Made by a program: the position numbers and the translations under genes | Notes under the pieces: model-generated | Seen by the model: only the letters and a program-made list of their open reading frames with translations | What the model was told of the DNA's origin: nothing | Database searches by the model: none | Assembly (NCBI GenBank): GCA_947247005.1 | Contig: OX365945.1 | Location: 18,482,501-18,546,500, forward strand | Source: Spisula solida | Lineage: Eukaryota; Mollusca; Bivalvia; Venerida; Mactridae | DNA length: 64,000 nt | Direction of reading: 5' to 3' | Part shown: positions 46,964 to 59,944 of the stretch, piece after piece | Layout of the letters: every line of letters begins with the position of its first letter | Position numbering within the stretch: position 1 is the first letter of the stretch

Positions 46964-47755
46964 AAGTACTGGTTGGTATCCCAGGATCACTGGTTGGTAT
47001 CCCAGGATCACTGTGGTTGGTATCCCAGGATCATTATGGTTGGTATCCCAGGATCACTGGGGTTGTTATCTCAGTATCACTGTGGTTAGTATCCAAGGAT
47101 CACTGTGGTTGGTATCCCAGGATCACTGTGGTTGGTATCCCAGGATCACTGTGGTTGGTATCCCAGGATCATTGTGGTTGGTATCCCAGGATCATTGTGG
47201 TTGGTATCCCAGGATCACTGTGGTTGGTATCACTGGATGGTATCTCAAGGATCACTGGTTAGTATCCCATGATCACTGGGGTTGTTATCCCAGGATCACT
47301 GGATTGTATCCCAGGATCAATGTGGTTGTTATCCCAGGATCACTGGGTGGTATCCCAAGGATCACTGGGGTTGTTATCCCAGGATTACTGTGGTTTGTAT
47401 CCCCAGGATCACTGGTTGGTATCCCAAGAATCTCTTGTTAGTATCCCAGGATCACTCAGGTTGGTATCCCCAGGATCACTGGTTGGTATCCCAGGATCAC
47501 TGGTTGGCATCCCAATGATCACCAGTTGGTATCCCAGGATCACTCTCGTTGGTATCCCAAGTATCTCTTGTTGGTATCCCAGGATCACTCAGGTTGGTAT
47601 CCCCAGGATCACTGGTTGGTATACCAGGATCACTGGTTGGTATCCCAGGATCTCTGGTTTGTACACCAATGATCTCTGGTTGGTGTCCCAAGGATCACTG
47701 GTTGGTATTCCAAGGATCACTGGATCTCTGGTTGGTATCCCAAGGATCACTTGGT
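46964..47755. repeat. 21-24-bp minisatellite, roughly 35 copies
   Basis: The unit is GGTTGGTATCCCAGGATCAC plus T/TGT; the period is 23 bp in the homogeneous middle and 20-24 bp elsewhere. The lack of stops in any frame gives overlapping frames of 142 and 162 codons (GWYPRIT, VVGIPGSL, LVSQDHC repeats). All are by-products. Confidence 0.93.
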
Positions 47756-48845
47756 AAACAAACTGTAGATATCTTGTGGTTTGTTTTGTCATATATTTAG
47801 TCACTTGAAAAGTAAGGAAGCTGTCTTTTTACTATATATACTTGTAGGTAAAATGTTGTGTAAGCCAGGCCTGTCGGCCTTAGCAGTTCCACTGCTGCTG
47901 GTTCGTGATCAGTGTTTGATTGAATATGTTGTTTATTTACCCCGTTATTCATGGGTGTTGTAAAACATGGTCTGTATGCTTAAAGCAAGTGGCAGTAAAA
48001 TAATCAAAGATAATACTTGGCAGTAGGTAATATACCTGAACTTATTAAATAGTGTGAGATAAGGTATTAATTAATTAGGTAATTAAGTAGGGATTAGATA
48101 CATGGCTGTACTTGATGTTAGATATCTGAGAAACATAATGCTGGTTATTTCAGTTATGTGTTACTTGGAGGAGGTTCTCTAAGCTTCTCTAGTATCAGAG
48201 TATGTACATCTGTATTCAATCATTTTGTTCCTGGATTAATTTCATTGATTTTTTCTTTCTGAGAAACATTACTCTGGTGTTCCGGTGTATCCGGACTTAT
48301 CATTGTCTGATATATATGTCAAATATAACATGATGTAGTATTGTCTTACTATCAATCTAACTTCCTTCCTCTCACACATTGTTTTATTATTTGATAACGG
48401 GCAAAATTGACAAGAATCAAAGGGAGGTAATTCAGATTGTATAACAGCTTAGAAGGATCACAGGGTCATGGTCTGGTTGCTTGAAGTTTTATGTTGTATT
48501 GGTTATAATTAAACCAGCTTAGACCAGCTTAAAGCAGCTAGGTGACTGTTTAATACAGGTGAGTCTAAAACAAAAATGGCAGACTGACAATTTACTAATA
48601 TTGTCTGTTTAAGACAGGTGGTTGCTTATATATTCACTGCCATGGTGACCATCTAAACATGTTTAAATGTATTTCAGTAATACTAGAAAGTTTGTATAGT
48701 ATAGATAAATCTGACCTCAGAGTCGTAACCCTTAGGTGATCACTATATTAAATCTATAGCTAAAAGTGCAGTCAGAGCTAAATACTAGTTTTCGATTTAT
48801 AGTTTCCTAGTTTGTGTTTTAGATGTTATTATTTACATATTTCAG
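47756..48845. other. Intron 4 end
   Basis: Decayed repeat text near 48550-48650 (AAGACAGGTGGTTGC) related to that near 31840. Otherwise nothing up to the exon-5 acceptor. Confidence 0.4.
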
Positions 48846-48925
48846 GCATGGTTTCAAGGCTTACGACAACTCACACCCAACACAAAGGCAAACAATATAT
48901 GTCCTATGACATCTTTGAAGAAACA
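48846..48925 (+). CDS. PLCB4: PLC beta-4, coding exon 5 (residues 124-149 and part of 150, end of PH domain)
   Basis: Eighty nt (26 codons plus CA), acceptor CATATTTCAG and donor GTAAGTTTA. It encodes AWFQGLRQLTPNTKANNICP and then MTSLKK. This is the C-terminal PH helix (W..GLR) and the linker 'NN.CPMT.LKKH' of PLC-beta-4/NorpA. The last codon is split: CA here plus T from exon 6 makes the conserved His. The alternative reading CAG|TAAG was rejected because it breaks the GT rule and the His. The preceding intron is 18.5 kb and full of arrays, yet exon 4 to exon 5 is continuous in the alignment. Confidence 0.95.
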
Positions 48926-49104
48926 GTAAGTTTATAGTTATACTATGTTAATTATCCAAGGTATATGATCAGTTAATTAAATTATTTTTGTTAATTGAAT
49001 TATTTTTGTTGTATATCTCTTAAGCTATATTTTGTCTATCTTCCAAATTCACTGAAGAGGAAGGCATTTCCCTCTTCAATGTTACTCCGGTACTGTGAAC
49101 AATC

Positions 49105-49395
49105 AGATTCAAGGTGAAATAGAACCGTTTGACAAGTCCTTTGAACATGCAATTATTGAGAAATTAGAATCCTGCATAATATTGAGTGCAAGGCTAAACA
49201 TATTCATGGTGAAATTGAACCGTTTGACAAGTCCTTTGAACATGCAATTATTGAGAAATTAGAATCCTGCATAATATTGAGTGCAAGGCTAAACATATTC
49301 ATGGTGAAATTGAACCGTTTGACAAGTCCTTTGAACATGCAATTATTGAGAAATTAGAATCCTGCATAATATGGAGTGCAAGGCTTAACATCAAG
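49105..49395. repeat. 95-bp tandem repeat, 3 copies
   Basis: GGTGAAATTGAACCGTTTGA, CAAGTCCTTTGAACATGCAA and TTAGAATCCTGCATAATA recur with a 95-bp period. Copies 2 and 3 are almost identical, and copy 1 begins with diverged text. Confidence 0.9.
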
Positions 49396-50575
49396 TGTTC
49401 ATTACATTCAAGTTTTAATATACTCTGCAGGGAAGTTGAAAAACAATCAAAATTGAGCTTCAAAATATGTAACATGAATATTCATACAATTGGGAAAAAA
49501 AGTGATACTTTCCATTGGAAATGGGTGCTTTTGCTTTTGAATAGGTCTCACTTTCAGGACCTACAGAAGATGTAGGAAAACTCCTTAGCTGTAACAAGTA
49601 CAAGAGATATAATGCATGCACTTTCACCTGTTGCGCAATCCATGTTGTCGACTGGTTCCCATGAACAAAGACTGGTTCCCCTGAACAACATGTGTATACA
49701 AGTGAAAGATAATGGTCAGGGAATATGTTTTCTGACCCAATCTTCATGAAACTTAATGTAGCAATGTATTTCTCTATCAATCAAGCCAGTGTTGGAAACT
49801 GGATCATTTGATACTTGGTCAACAAATAGTTGTAACATTGAAGCTACTGGCACTATAACTCAAAATCATTTACATGCATCCACGCATGGTACTGACTAAA
49901 AGTAACATTTGCCATAGCTTAAAAAATATGAGATATCCTTGTCTGAGGTAGAGCGCCTATAACAATTTATTGGTATGTGAAAGTATGTTATGTAAAAGTA
50001 TGTTAGACACATTTAAAGTGTCTGGAACAGACTGTCCTTGGTTTTAGTACATTTTTATGGATGAGTATGTTGTAATGGGCTTGTGGACACTATGACTGCT
50101 GGCTGTTTTGGTGTTTTTCTGTAAAAATCGTAAATATTTTATCATTTTATGTAGGTTATGGAAGATTTTATGGTTTCATGCAAAACATTACCCTCGTTAA
50201 TCTGTGTTATAAGGAGCCTACAAAATATTCAAATCTGAACTGAGAATTGATTATATTATATATACCTGTGTTAAACAGCCACCTGCTTTAATTAACCACT
50301 TGTTTAATGATTGCTTAGGCTGGCTGTTTAACCCAGGTTAGGTTGTGCTACAATTCTGTTATTTTCTGGTACAATGTCTAAGAATGAAAAAATTCTGCAA
50401 GATAATGTTATGATACTGTAAAAACTACGCAGACTGTGAAATTAGCACTTGTCCTGGTGTCTGGGAGAAATTATTGTTTTGGACAAACTACTTCTGCAGG
50501 AATTATGTATGGAGTTTGAAATAAAAACGCCAGACGGAAGGAAACGCCTGACTGTTTCTCTGATTTGTACAAATA
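49396..50575. other. Intron 5, mostly unrecognised
   Basis: About 49640-49800 contains a GACTGGTTCCC.TGAACAA doublet and ATCTTCATGAAACTTA text of the mollusc-type repeat. The 106-codon minus frame over it is not a gene. Confidence 0.4.
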
Positions 50576-50750
50576 CAGTACAACTTCCCCAGAGCAACCC
50601 TCTGTAGGGCACCAACCACTCTATAACAACAGATTTGAACTTTCCCCTAGGTAATATTTACTCTAAATTCAACCTCTGTAAAGCAACAATCTCTACACAA
50701 CCGCCAATATTTGCAGATCCCAAAGGGTGTTACTCTACAGAGGTTGTACA
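50576..50750. mobile_element. Short relative of the CAGTACAACCTCT MITE
   Basis: CAGTACAACTTCC...CTCTGTAGGG at the left and GTTACTCTACAGAGGTTGTA at the right resemble the ends of 25076-25668. It is flanked by an imperfect direct repeat with GGAAACGCC and TGATTTG.ACAAATA on both sides (50536-50575 and 50788-50830). Confidence 0.55.
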
Positions 50751-52379
50751 AATAGTACCACATGCTTATTTCACAGGATGATTCTGTAAGGAAACGCCAG
50801 TCTGTTTTGCTGATTTGGACAAATAGTTCCAAGTATGATTGAGTATGTTTGTATTGTAATGTCCTTGAAGTGCTTGGAATATTCTCCTATGTTTACTACA
50901 GTAGCATCTTGATTTACAAATTATGTATGATGGATTAAGTACCATGGCTCCAAGAATATGATATTATTCCTCGTTGAGTTCTTCTCTTCTTGATGACATA
51001 TGAAAGAATTCCTGTTTTTGCGTTGGAGGTCGTATCTCAGGAGACGTGTTGATGTTTCTGACAATTTCCAGAGGAATGTATGAATTCATTGTAATATTTT
51101 CATCATAAGTATATATTACTGTCAAATATGAGTCATTGGCGATCTTATAGCAGGTCAATCAATGCCTGACCATTCTGTTATATTTAAATTAGCAACATGA
51201 CCTAGTACATTTACCAATATCAATACTTTAGTACTCACTCATTGACAAGATTGAGTATGTGAATATTTGTTTCCATTCCTGCTTTAAATACTCTTATATT
51301 ATAGAACAGAAAGTAAGATCAGTTAACTGAGTAAAGTCTGTGTATATGGTGACCAATATGTGAAACAGCCAACTGTTGTAAGCTATCAATATTATTTAAT
51401 CCCTTCAATCAACCATTTATATATTGGAAGGGAGACAATCCAATTACTGAAATGGACTTATCAAGACATACAATCAAGGGAGATCACTCTTGATATTTTC
51501 ACAAAAAAGCTGCACATAAGATGTGTACACATTCTTGCTAATCTAGACAAATAAAGCAACATCATTTGAGTAACCAAACAGACAAAAGGCCATATGATAA
51601 TACAGGATATAATATATATACATATTTACAATATCTGTGGAAGACAGCATGTCAATCTGACTGTGACATTTCCTGATTGTTGACATCATTTCACTGGTCA
51701 ATATGTCAGCATCCAACAGCTTGAATGTCAGTTTATAGCATTTCATATGTATGATATCATACAATGGAGTTTTTATTTAGTTTTTATGGTAGAGAAAATT
51801 TGAACAGTTATATGATGTTGAATTATGCTCCCAGGAAATTAAGAACATAAACCTAATAAGTTTAACAGAATTGTACAGAGATTGCTTAATATTTTAAATG
51901 TTATAAAGAAATGTATGCAATTTGTGTGCTTTTCAAACATAATCTCCTGAATGTTCGGAACAAGCGCTAGGCTTAATTTCAAAGTTTTGATGTCTTTTTT
52001 GGGGAGATTTCAGAATAGCTTTGTGTTTTTTGTGCAACTGCGTTTGTCTCTTTGTGTTGATGGCTTCATGCAGTGTTGGATTATGGGTAATGTAATGTTG
52101 TTCAATTTAAGATTTAATCAAATATTTCCGAATCTCGAAGACCATGTTTAAACTTAATTAGATTCTTGAAACCTCTTAATAACTGGCATTGTATTACAGG
52201 CTGTGACAGGGTGTCATATGGTATGCTAATGGTTATCTTTGCATTCAGTGTATGTTGAAATATATAAAATTCTAGAGTTCTGTCCTATGAAACAGTAACA
52301 ATTGTTCATTTTTGATCTGCTGAGACAGTCTTAAGTGCATGGCATTTGGGTTTTTCTTTGCAAGATTTGCTAATGACCT
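50751..52379. other. Intron 5, nothing recognised
   Basis: No supported feature. Confidence 0.4.
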
Positions 52380-52600
52380 CCGTCTTGGAGGAAAGAGACA
52401 CTTTTGTGATACAAGGAATCTGCGTGCGATACCGTAGACCCTTCATTCTGCCTGGTCTACCGCAGGGATACACATTGACATGAGACTACATTTGCTTGGT
52501 AACCAGCCAGGTCATGTCTAGTTGTGTGGGAAACACAGAATAGCGTTTCTGAAATGACTAGTCGCCCTGAAACCAGGGACGTCTCGGTCAATTGTGAAGA
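52380..52600 (+). repeat. Dispersed repeat, copy 2
   Basis: Same order of words as 24120-24335 (TGTGATACAAGGAATCT, GTGGGAAACACAGAATAGCG, CTGAAATGACTAG, GGGACGTCTCG). Diverged by point changes and short gaps. Confidence 0.6.
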
Positions 52601-52728
52601 GCATTGAACACTACACCAACATGCCAATATCTGTTGCCTCCAATAAAATAGTGAAACATAAGGACTATAATTATATTTCAGACGTATATTGAATTCTAAA
52701 GTCAATAGCCTGTTGATGTATTTTACTT

Positions 52729-52799
52729 ACAGTATGGTAGAATGGTTTCCTATTTATCACAGTATGGTAGAATGGTTCCCTATTTATCAAACTAATCTT
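52729..52799. repeat. 30-bp duplication
   Basis: ACAGTATGGTAGAATGGTT and CCTATTTATC occur twice, 30 bp apart, with one mismatch. Confidence 0.8.
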
Positions 52800-52942
52800 C
52801 CATATATAATCAGTAATTCAAATTCAGTCTTGTGTCCAGGGGAATTTTACAGTGGCTGAAGTAACTAACTGTTTCCATGCTCAATTTCACCAAGACATTT
52901 GCTTGGCTACCATGTGTGAGACAGAATGCAAATCTTAAGATT

Positions 52943-53055
52943 GTGTAATGTTTGCATGAACGGCTCTGTCTCCCGTTGGTGTAATGTTTGCATGAACGGC
53001 TCTGTCTCGCGTTGGTGTAATGTTTGCATGAACGGCTCTGTCTTCCATTGGAACA
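52943..53055. repeat. 36-bp tandem repeat, 3 copies
   Basis: GTGTAATGTTTGCATGAACG followed by GCTCTGTCTC and CGTTG. The minus strand gives a repeated QSRSCKHYTN peptide, not a gene. Confidence 0.85.
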
Positions 53056-53734
53056 ATGTCTACCAAGCTGCCCACTTTTGCTCCCCCTAGAGATGGCTGT
53101 GTTGGTGTATATTTGCATAAGCTTGCACTAGTTTGTCTATGATCTAGATTTCTAAGTTCTATGATATGTGTAGTATTATGGTGATAATGTCAAGATTATC
53201 AGACATCTGGTACATTTATTCTGCTTGTAGTGTCATTATAAGACTGTCTACAGAAATGATTTAAGCTGTTAAGATGGTAAGATGACTGCATTATATGCTG
53301 CAAGTATGAGAGAGTAACTCACAAAGTTTGTCCCCGAGGACAGGATTATAGACCTGAAAGTTGCTTCATGTAAAACTGTCTTCTCTTCTTGGTTGTAAAT
53401 TTTGGTGTTTGTCAACTTAAAGTCTTATTCATGCTACATTGTTATAGCTGGGACAAGAAGTTGTAACATAATGTTTATTATCACCCATCCAATTTAAAGT
53501 GGGTATGGTAATGGTAGGAGTCATTCCATCCTACCTTGTGTAACTACTACATTGCTCAATGGATTCTAACCTTTCATGGAAGAACTGTTATGAGGTGCCC
53601 CTGTGGATGTTGTGAGGCATTTGTATTTTGACTACTTTGACTGAATTATGGTCCTTTGCTCATTTTGCACAAACTTTTGTGTAAAAACATTTTTAATGCC
53701 CAACTCCTTCCACATTTTCTCATGGGATTTATTA
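53056..53734. other. Intron 5, nothing recognised
   Basis: No supported feature apart from short text at 53485-53530 (ACCCATCCAATTTAAAGTGG) that may be a repeat edge. Confidence 0.4.
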
Positions 53735-54215
53735 ATGTTTTTGTGCCCCCACACTTATTTATAGGTGGGGGCATATAGCATTGGTACTGTCCGTCCGTCC
53801 ATATGTAACACAAATCTTGTGTGTTGAACTCCTCATTAGCTACTAGATGGAATTTCTTCAAACTTTCACCGATGAACAACCAAAACTATATACTCCCTAG
53901 TGAAAAATCTTGTGTGTTGAACTCCTCACAAACTAATGGGTGGAATTTCTTCAAACTTTAACAGATTAACAATCTCATTGTATAGATGACAATAAAGGAT
54001 GGAATTTTCGTTGTGTCAATTTTTACCAGAATTATGGCCCTTTGTTACTTTAACTACCGGTATATGATAGACCTTTGATATTTTTAATAGAATTATTGTC
54101 CACAAGGCTCAAGAAATTGAATAATGATAATACCTCAAACAGCTAGTCCCCTCTTCTTCCTCATTTGAAATGATATGTGCTATAATAGGGGCACCCTTGT
54201 CTCATGGACACAATT
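53735..54215 (+). repeat. Mollusc-type repeat (GTGGGGGCATATAGCATTGG, GTCCGTCCGTCC)
   Basis: It opens with an inverted pair (TGCCCCCACAC...GTGGGGGCA), then CTGTCCGTCCGTCC and two blocks sharing CTTGTGTGTTGAACTCCTCA and TGGAATTTCTTCAAACTTT. Confidence 0.7.
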
Positions 54216-54711
54216 CTAGTTGTTTGCAGCACTACTGCTGTGTGGTGCCACGGCGCATATTGTCATGCGTTCAAAAATCGCTAAATCATTAGGTATACAG
54301 TACTGGTTAAACTTCAAGGAACACAAAAACAGTCATCCTGAGTGTTTAGTATAATTTGATAACTTCGCAATACATGTAAAACAAATAAGTTTGGATTAAA
54401 TATAATGTACCATTAACCTGTTTTCTAAGAAGTATTTTACCAGTGTATTAGATTGAATAGATAAGATTAAAAGAAACAAACATGTTCTGTCAGTGGTATG
54501 CCTGTGGGAAAGGGAAGTACAGCTTCGGGACAAATTGTGCAGATTTCATTAAGATTGATATGCTTTAACTCTCCCTTGTGTATTATTGATCCATACAACA
54601 TTAAAGTGAAAAACAATAATTTGAGGAACCATCATTATAGGCCACAACATTATGATGGTTGCATATGAGACAACCTGGGTATGTTCAGTGATTGACGAAC
54701 ACCAGACTATC
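54216..54711. other. Intron 5, nothing recognised
   Basis: No supported feature. Confidence 0.4.
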
Positions 54712-57700
54712 ATGTCAGCAGAGGTCCAAACATAGTGTCAGCAGAGGTTCAAGCAGACTGCTAGCAGAGGCCAAACATACTGTTAGCAGAGGTCCAAACA
54801 GAGTGTCAGCAGAGGTCCAAACAGTACCTGTTGGCAGAAGCCAAAACATAGTGTAAGCAGAGGTCCAAACATAGTGTCAGCAAAGGTCCAAACATAGTGT
54901 CAGCAGAGGTCCAAACAGAGTGTCAGCAGAGGTCCAAATATAGTGTTAGCAGAGGTCCAAACATAGTGTCAGCAGAGGTCCAAACATAGTGTCAGCAAAG
55001 GTCCAAACATAGTGTCAGCAGAGGTCCAAACAGAGTGTCAGCAGAGGTCCAAATATAGTGTTAGCAGAGGTCCAAACATAGTGTCAGCAGAGGTCCAAAC
55101 AGAGTGTCAGCAGAGGTCCAAACAGAGTGTCAACAGAGGTCCAAACATAGTGTCAGCAGAGGTCCAAAAATAGTGTAAGCAGAGGTCCAAACATAGTGTC
55201 AGCAGAGGTCCAAACAGAGTGTCAACAGAGGTCCAAACATAGTGTCAGCAGAGGTCCAAACATAGTGTCAGCAGAGGTCTGAACATAGTGTTAGCAGAGG
55301 TCCAAAAATAGTGTTAGCAGAGTTCCAAACAGAGTGTCAGCAGAGGTCCAAACATAGTGTCAGCAAAGGTCCAAACATAGTGTCAGCAAAGGTCCAAAAT
55401 AGTGTTAGCAGAGTTCCAAACAGAGTGTCAGCAGAGGTCCAAACATAGTGTCAGCAGAGGTCCAAACATAGTGTCAGCAGAGTTCCAAACAGAGTGTCAG
55501 CAGAGGTCCAAACAGAGTGTCAACAGAGGTCCAAACATAGTGTCAGCAGAGGTCCAAACATAGTGTCAGCAAAGGTCCAAACATAATGTTAGCAGAGTTC
55601 CAAACAGAGTGTCAGCAGAGGTCCAAACATAGTGTCAGCAGAGGTCCAAACATAGTGTCAGCAGAGGTCCCAACAGAGTGTTAGCAGAGGTCCAAAAATA
55701 GTGTTAGCAGAGTTCCAAACAGAGTGTCAGCAGAGGTCCAAACAAAGTGTCAGCAGAGGTCCAAACTGAGTGTCAGCAAAGGTCCAAAAATAGTGTTAGC
55801 AGAGTTCCAAACAGAGTGTCAGCAGAGGTCAAAACATAGTGTTAGCAGAGGTCCGAACAGAGTGTCAGCACAGGTCAAACAGAGTGTCAGCAGAGGTCCA
55901 AACAGAGTGTCAGCAGAGGTCCAAACATAGTGTTAGCAGAGGTCAAAACATAGTGTAAGCAGAGGTCCAAACAGAGTGTCAGCACAGGTCAAACATAGTG
56001 TTAGCAGAGGTCCAAACATAGTGTTAGCAGAGGCCCAGAGTGTTAGCAGAGGTCCAAACATACTTTTAGCAAAGGTCCAAACATAGTGTTAGCAGAGTTC
56101 CAAACAGAGTGTCAGCAGAGGTCCAAACATAGTGTCAGCAGAGGTCCAAACATAGTGTCAGCAAAGGTCCAAACATAGTGTTAGCAGAGTTCCAAACAGA
56201 GTGTCAGCAGAGGTCCAAACATAGTGTCAGCAGAGGTCCAAACATAGTGTCAGCAGAGGTCCAAACAGAGTGTCAGCAGAGGTCCAAACAGAGTGTCAAC
56301 AGAGGTCCAAACATAGTGTCAGCAGAGGTCCAAACATAGTGTCAGCAGAGGTCCAAACATAGTGTCAGCAAAGGTCCAAACATAGTGTTAGCAGAGTTCC
56401 AAACAGAGTGTCAGCAGAGGTCCAAACATAGTGTCAGCAGAGGTCCAAACATAGTGTCAGCAGAGGTCCCAACAGAGTGTTAGCAGAGGTCCAAAAATAG
56501 TGTTAGCAGAGTTCCAAACAAGAGTGTCAGCAGAGGTCCAAACATAGTGTCAGCAGAGGTCCAAACTGAGTGTCAGCAAAGGTCCAAAAATAGTGTTAGC
56601 AGAGTTCCAAACAGAGTGTCAGCAGAGGTCCAAACATAGTGTCAGCAGAGGTCTGAATAGAGTGTTAGCAGAGGTCCAAACATAGTGTTAGCAGAGGTCC
56701 AAAACAGAGTGTCAGCAGAGGTCCAAACATACTGTCAGCAGAGGTCCAAACATAGTGTCAGCAGAGGTCCAAACATACTGTTCGCAGAGGTCCAAACAAA
56801 GTGTTAGCAGAGGTCCAAGCAAATTGTAAGCAGAGGTTCAAACATAGTGTTAGCAGAAATCCGAACATAGTATTAGCAGAGGTCTGAACATAGTGTTAGC
56901 AGAGGGCCAAACATAGTGTTAGCAGAGGTCCAAGCAAACTGTAAGCAGAGGTCTGAACATAGTGTCAGCAGAGGTCCAAACATAGTGTCAGCAGAGGTCC
57001 AAACAGAGTGTCAGCAGAGGTCCAAACAGAGTGTCAACAGAGGTCCAAACATAGTGTCAGCAGAGGTCCAAACATAGTGTCAGCAGAGGTCCAAACATAG
57101 TGTCAGCAAAGGTCCAAACATAGTGTTAGCAGAGTTCCAAACAGAGTGTCAGCAGAGGTCCAAACATAGTGTCAGCAGAGGTCCAAACATAGTGTCAGCA
57201 GAGGTCCCAACAGAGTGTTAGCAGAGGTCCAAAAATAGTGTTAGCAGAGTTCCAAACAGAGTGTCAGCAGAGGTCCAAACATAGTGTCAGCAGAGGTCTG
57301 AATAGAGTGTTAGCAGAGGTCCAAACATAGTGTTAGCAGAGGTCCAAAACAGAGTGTCAGCAGAGGTCCAAACATACTGTCAGCAGAGGTCCAAACATAG
57401 TGTCAGCAGAGGTCCAAACATACTGTTCGCAGAGGTCCAAACAAAGTGTTAGCAGAGGTCCAAGCAAATTGTAAGCAGAGGTTCAAACATAGTGTTAGCA
57501 GAAATCCGAACATAGTATTAGCAGAGGTCTGAACATAGTGTTAGCAGAGGGCCAAACATAGTGTTAGCAGAGGTCCAAGCAAACTGTAAGCAGAGGTCTG
57601 AACATAGTGTCAGCAGAGGTCCAAACATAGTGTCAGCAGAGGTCCAAACAGAGTGTCAGCAGAGGTCCAAACAGAGTGTCAACAGAGGTCCAAACATAGT

Positions 57701-59944
57701 GTCAGCAGAGGTCCAAACATAGTGTCAGCAGAGGTCCAAACATAGTGTCAGCAAAGGTCCAAACATAGTGTTAGCAGAGTTCCAAACAGAGTGTCAGCAG
57801 AGGTCCAAACATAGTGTCAGCAGAGGTCCAAACATAGTGTCAGCAGAGGTCCCAACAGAGTGTTAGCAGAGGTCCAAAAATAGTGTTAGCAGAGTTCCAA
57901 ACAGAGTGTCAGCAGAGGTCCAAACATAGTGTCAGCAGAGGTCCAAACTGAGTGTCAGCAAAGGTCCAAAAATAGTGTTAGCAGAGTTCCAAACAGAGTG
58001 TCAGCAGAGGTCCAAACATAGTGTCAGCAGAGGTCTGAATAGAGTGTTAGCAGAGGTCCAAACATAGTGTTAGCAGAGGTCCAAAACAGAGTGTCAGCAG
58101 AGGTCCAAACATAGTGTCAGCAGAGGTCCAAACATAGTGTCAGCAGAGGTCCAAACATACTGTTCGCAGAGGTCCAAACAAACTGTTAGCAGAGGTCCAA
58201 GCAAACTGTAAGCAGAGGTTCAAACATAGTGTTAGCAGAAATCCGAACATAGTATTAGCAGAGGTCTGAACATAGTGTTAGCAGAGGGCCAAACATAGTG
58301 TTAGCAGAGGTCCAAACATAGTGTCAGCAGAGGTCCAAACATAGTGTCAGCAGAGGTCCAAACTGAGTGTCAGCAAAGGTCCAAAAATAGTGTTAGCAGA
58401 GTTCCAAACAGAGTGTCAGCAGAGGTCCAAACATAGTGTCAGCAGAGGTCTGAATAGAGTGTTAGCAGAGGTCCAAACATAGTGTTAGCAGAGGTCCAAA
58501 ACAGAGTGTCAGCAGAGGTCCAAACATACTGTCAGCAGAGGTCCAAACATAGTGTCAGCAGAGGTCCAAACATACTGTTCGCAGAGGTCCAAACAAAGTG
58601 TTAGCAGAGGTCCAAGCAAACTGTAAGCAGAGGTTCAAACATAGTGTTAGCAGAAATCCGAACATAGTATTAGCAGAGGTCTGAACATAGTGTTAGCAGA
58701 GGGCCAAACATAGTGTTAGCAGAGGTCCAAAACAGAGTGTCAGCAGAGGTCCAAACATACTGTCAGCAGAGGTCCAAACATAGTGTCAGCAGAGGTCCAA
58801 ACATACTGTTCGCAGAGGTCCAAACAAAGTGTTAGCAGAGGTCCAAGCAAACTGTAAGCAGAGGTTCAAACATAGTGTTAGCAGAAATCCGAACATAGTA
58901 TTAGCAGAGGTCTGAACATAGTGTTAGCAGAGGGCCAAACATAGTGTTAGCAGAGGTCCAAGCAAACTGTAAGCAGAGGTCTGAACATAGTGTCAGCAGA
59001 GGTCCAAACATAGTGTCAGCAGAGGTCCAAACAGAGTGTCAGCAGAGGTCCAAACAGAGTGTCAACAGAGGTCCAAACATAGTGTCAGCAGAGGTCCAAA
59101 CATAGTGTCAGCAGAGGTCCAAACATAGTGTCAGCAAAGGTCCAAACATAGTGTTAGCAGAGTTCCAAACAGAGTGTCAGCAGAGGTCCAAACATAGTGT
59201 CAGCAGAGGTCCAAACATAGTGTCAGCAGAGGTCCCAACAGAGTGTTAGCAGAGGTCCAAAAATAGTGTTAGCAGAGTTCCAAACAGAGTGTCAGCAGAG
59301 GTCCAAACATAGTGTCAGCAGAGGTCCAAACTGAGTGTCAGCAAAGGTCCAAAAATAGTGTTAGCAGAGTTCCAAACAGAGTGTCAGCAGAGGTCCAAAC
59401 ATAGTGTCAGCAGAGGTCTGAATAGAGTGTTAGCAGAGGTCCAAACATAGTGTTAGCAGAGGTCCAAAACAGAGTGTCAGCAGAGGTCCAAACATAGTGT
59501 CAGCAGAGGTCCAAACATAGTGTCAGCAGAGGTCCAAACATAATGTTCGCAGAGGTCCAAACAAAGTGTTAGCAGAGGTCCAAGCAAACTGTAAGCAGAG
59601 GTTCAAACATAGTGTTAGCAGAAATCCGAACATAGTATTAGCAGAGGTCTGAACATAGTGTTAGCAGAGGGCCAAACATAGTGTTAGCAGAGGTCCAAGC
59701 AAACTGTAAGCAGAGGTCTGAACATAGTGTTAGCAGAGGGCCAAACATAGTGTTAGCAGAGGTCCAAACAAACTGTTAGCAGGGGCCCAAACATAGTGTC
59801 AGCAGAGGTCCAAACATACTGTTCGCAGAGGTCCAAGCAAACTGTTAGCTGAGGTCCAAACATAGTGTTAGCAGAGGTCCAAACTAACTGTTAGCAGATG
59901 ACCAAACATAGTGTTAGCAGAGGTACAAACATAGTGTTAGCAGT
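54712..59944. repeat. 5.2-kb satellite array of a 23-bp unit with higher-order repeats (about 227 units)
   Basis: The unit is GTCCAAACATAGTGTCAGCA plus GAG. Frequent variants are CAGAGTG for CATAGTG, GTTAGC for GTCAGC and GTTCC for GGTCC. A rare unit with ACTGTTCGCAGAGG recurs at about 56781, 57426, 58163, 58579, 58809, 59547 (as AATGTTCGC) and 59822. The spacings are near 645, 737, 416, 230, 738 and 275, mostly close to whole multiples of 23. Long blocks between these marks are almost identical, so recent block duplication is likely. The 68-codon frame at 55724-55930 is a by-product. Confidence 0.97.

Noticed and set aside
47013..47757. Plus-strand frames of 142 and 162 codons
   Set aside because: Overlapping frames of a stop-free 23-bp repeat. 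No domain or start context, and unit length not divisible by three.
49460..49780. 106-codon minus-strand frame
   Set aside because: It overlaps degraded interspersed-repeat text and shows no conserved motif.
55724..55930. 68-codon frame with CQQRSK/VSRGPN repeats
   Set aside because: By-product of the 23-bp satellite (23 codons per three units).
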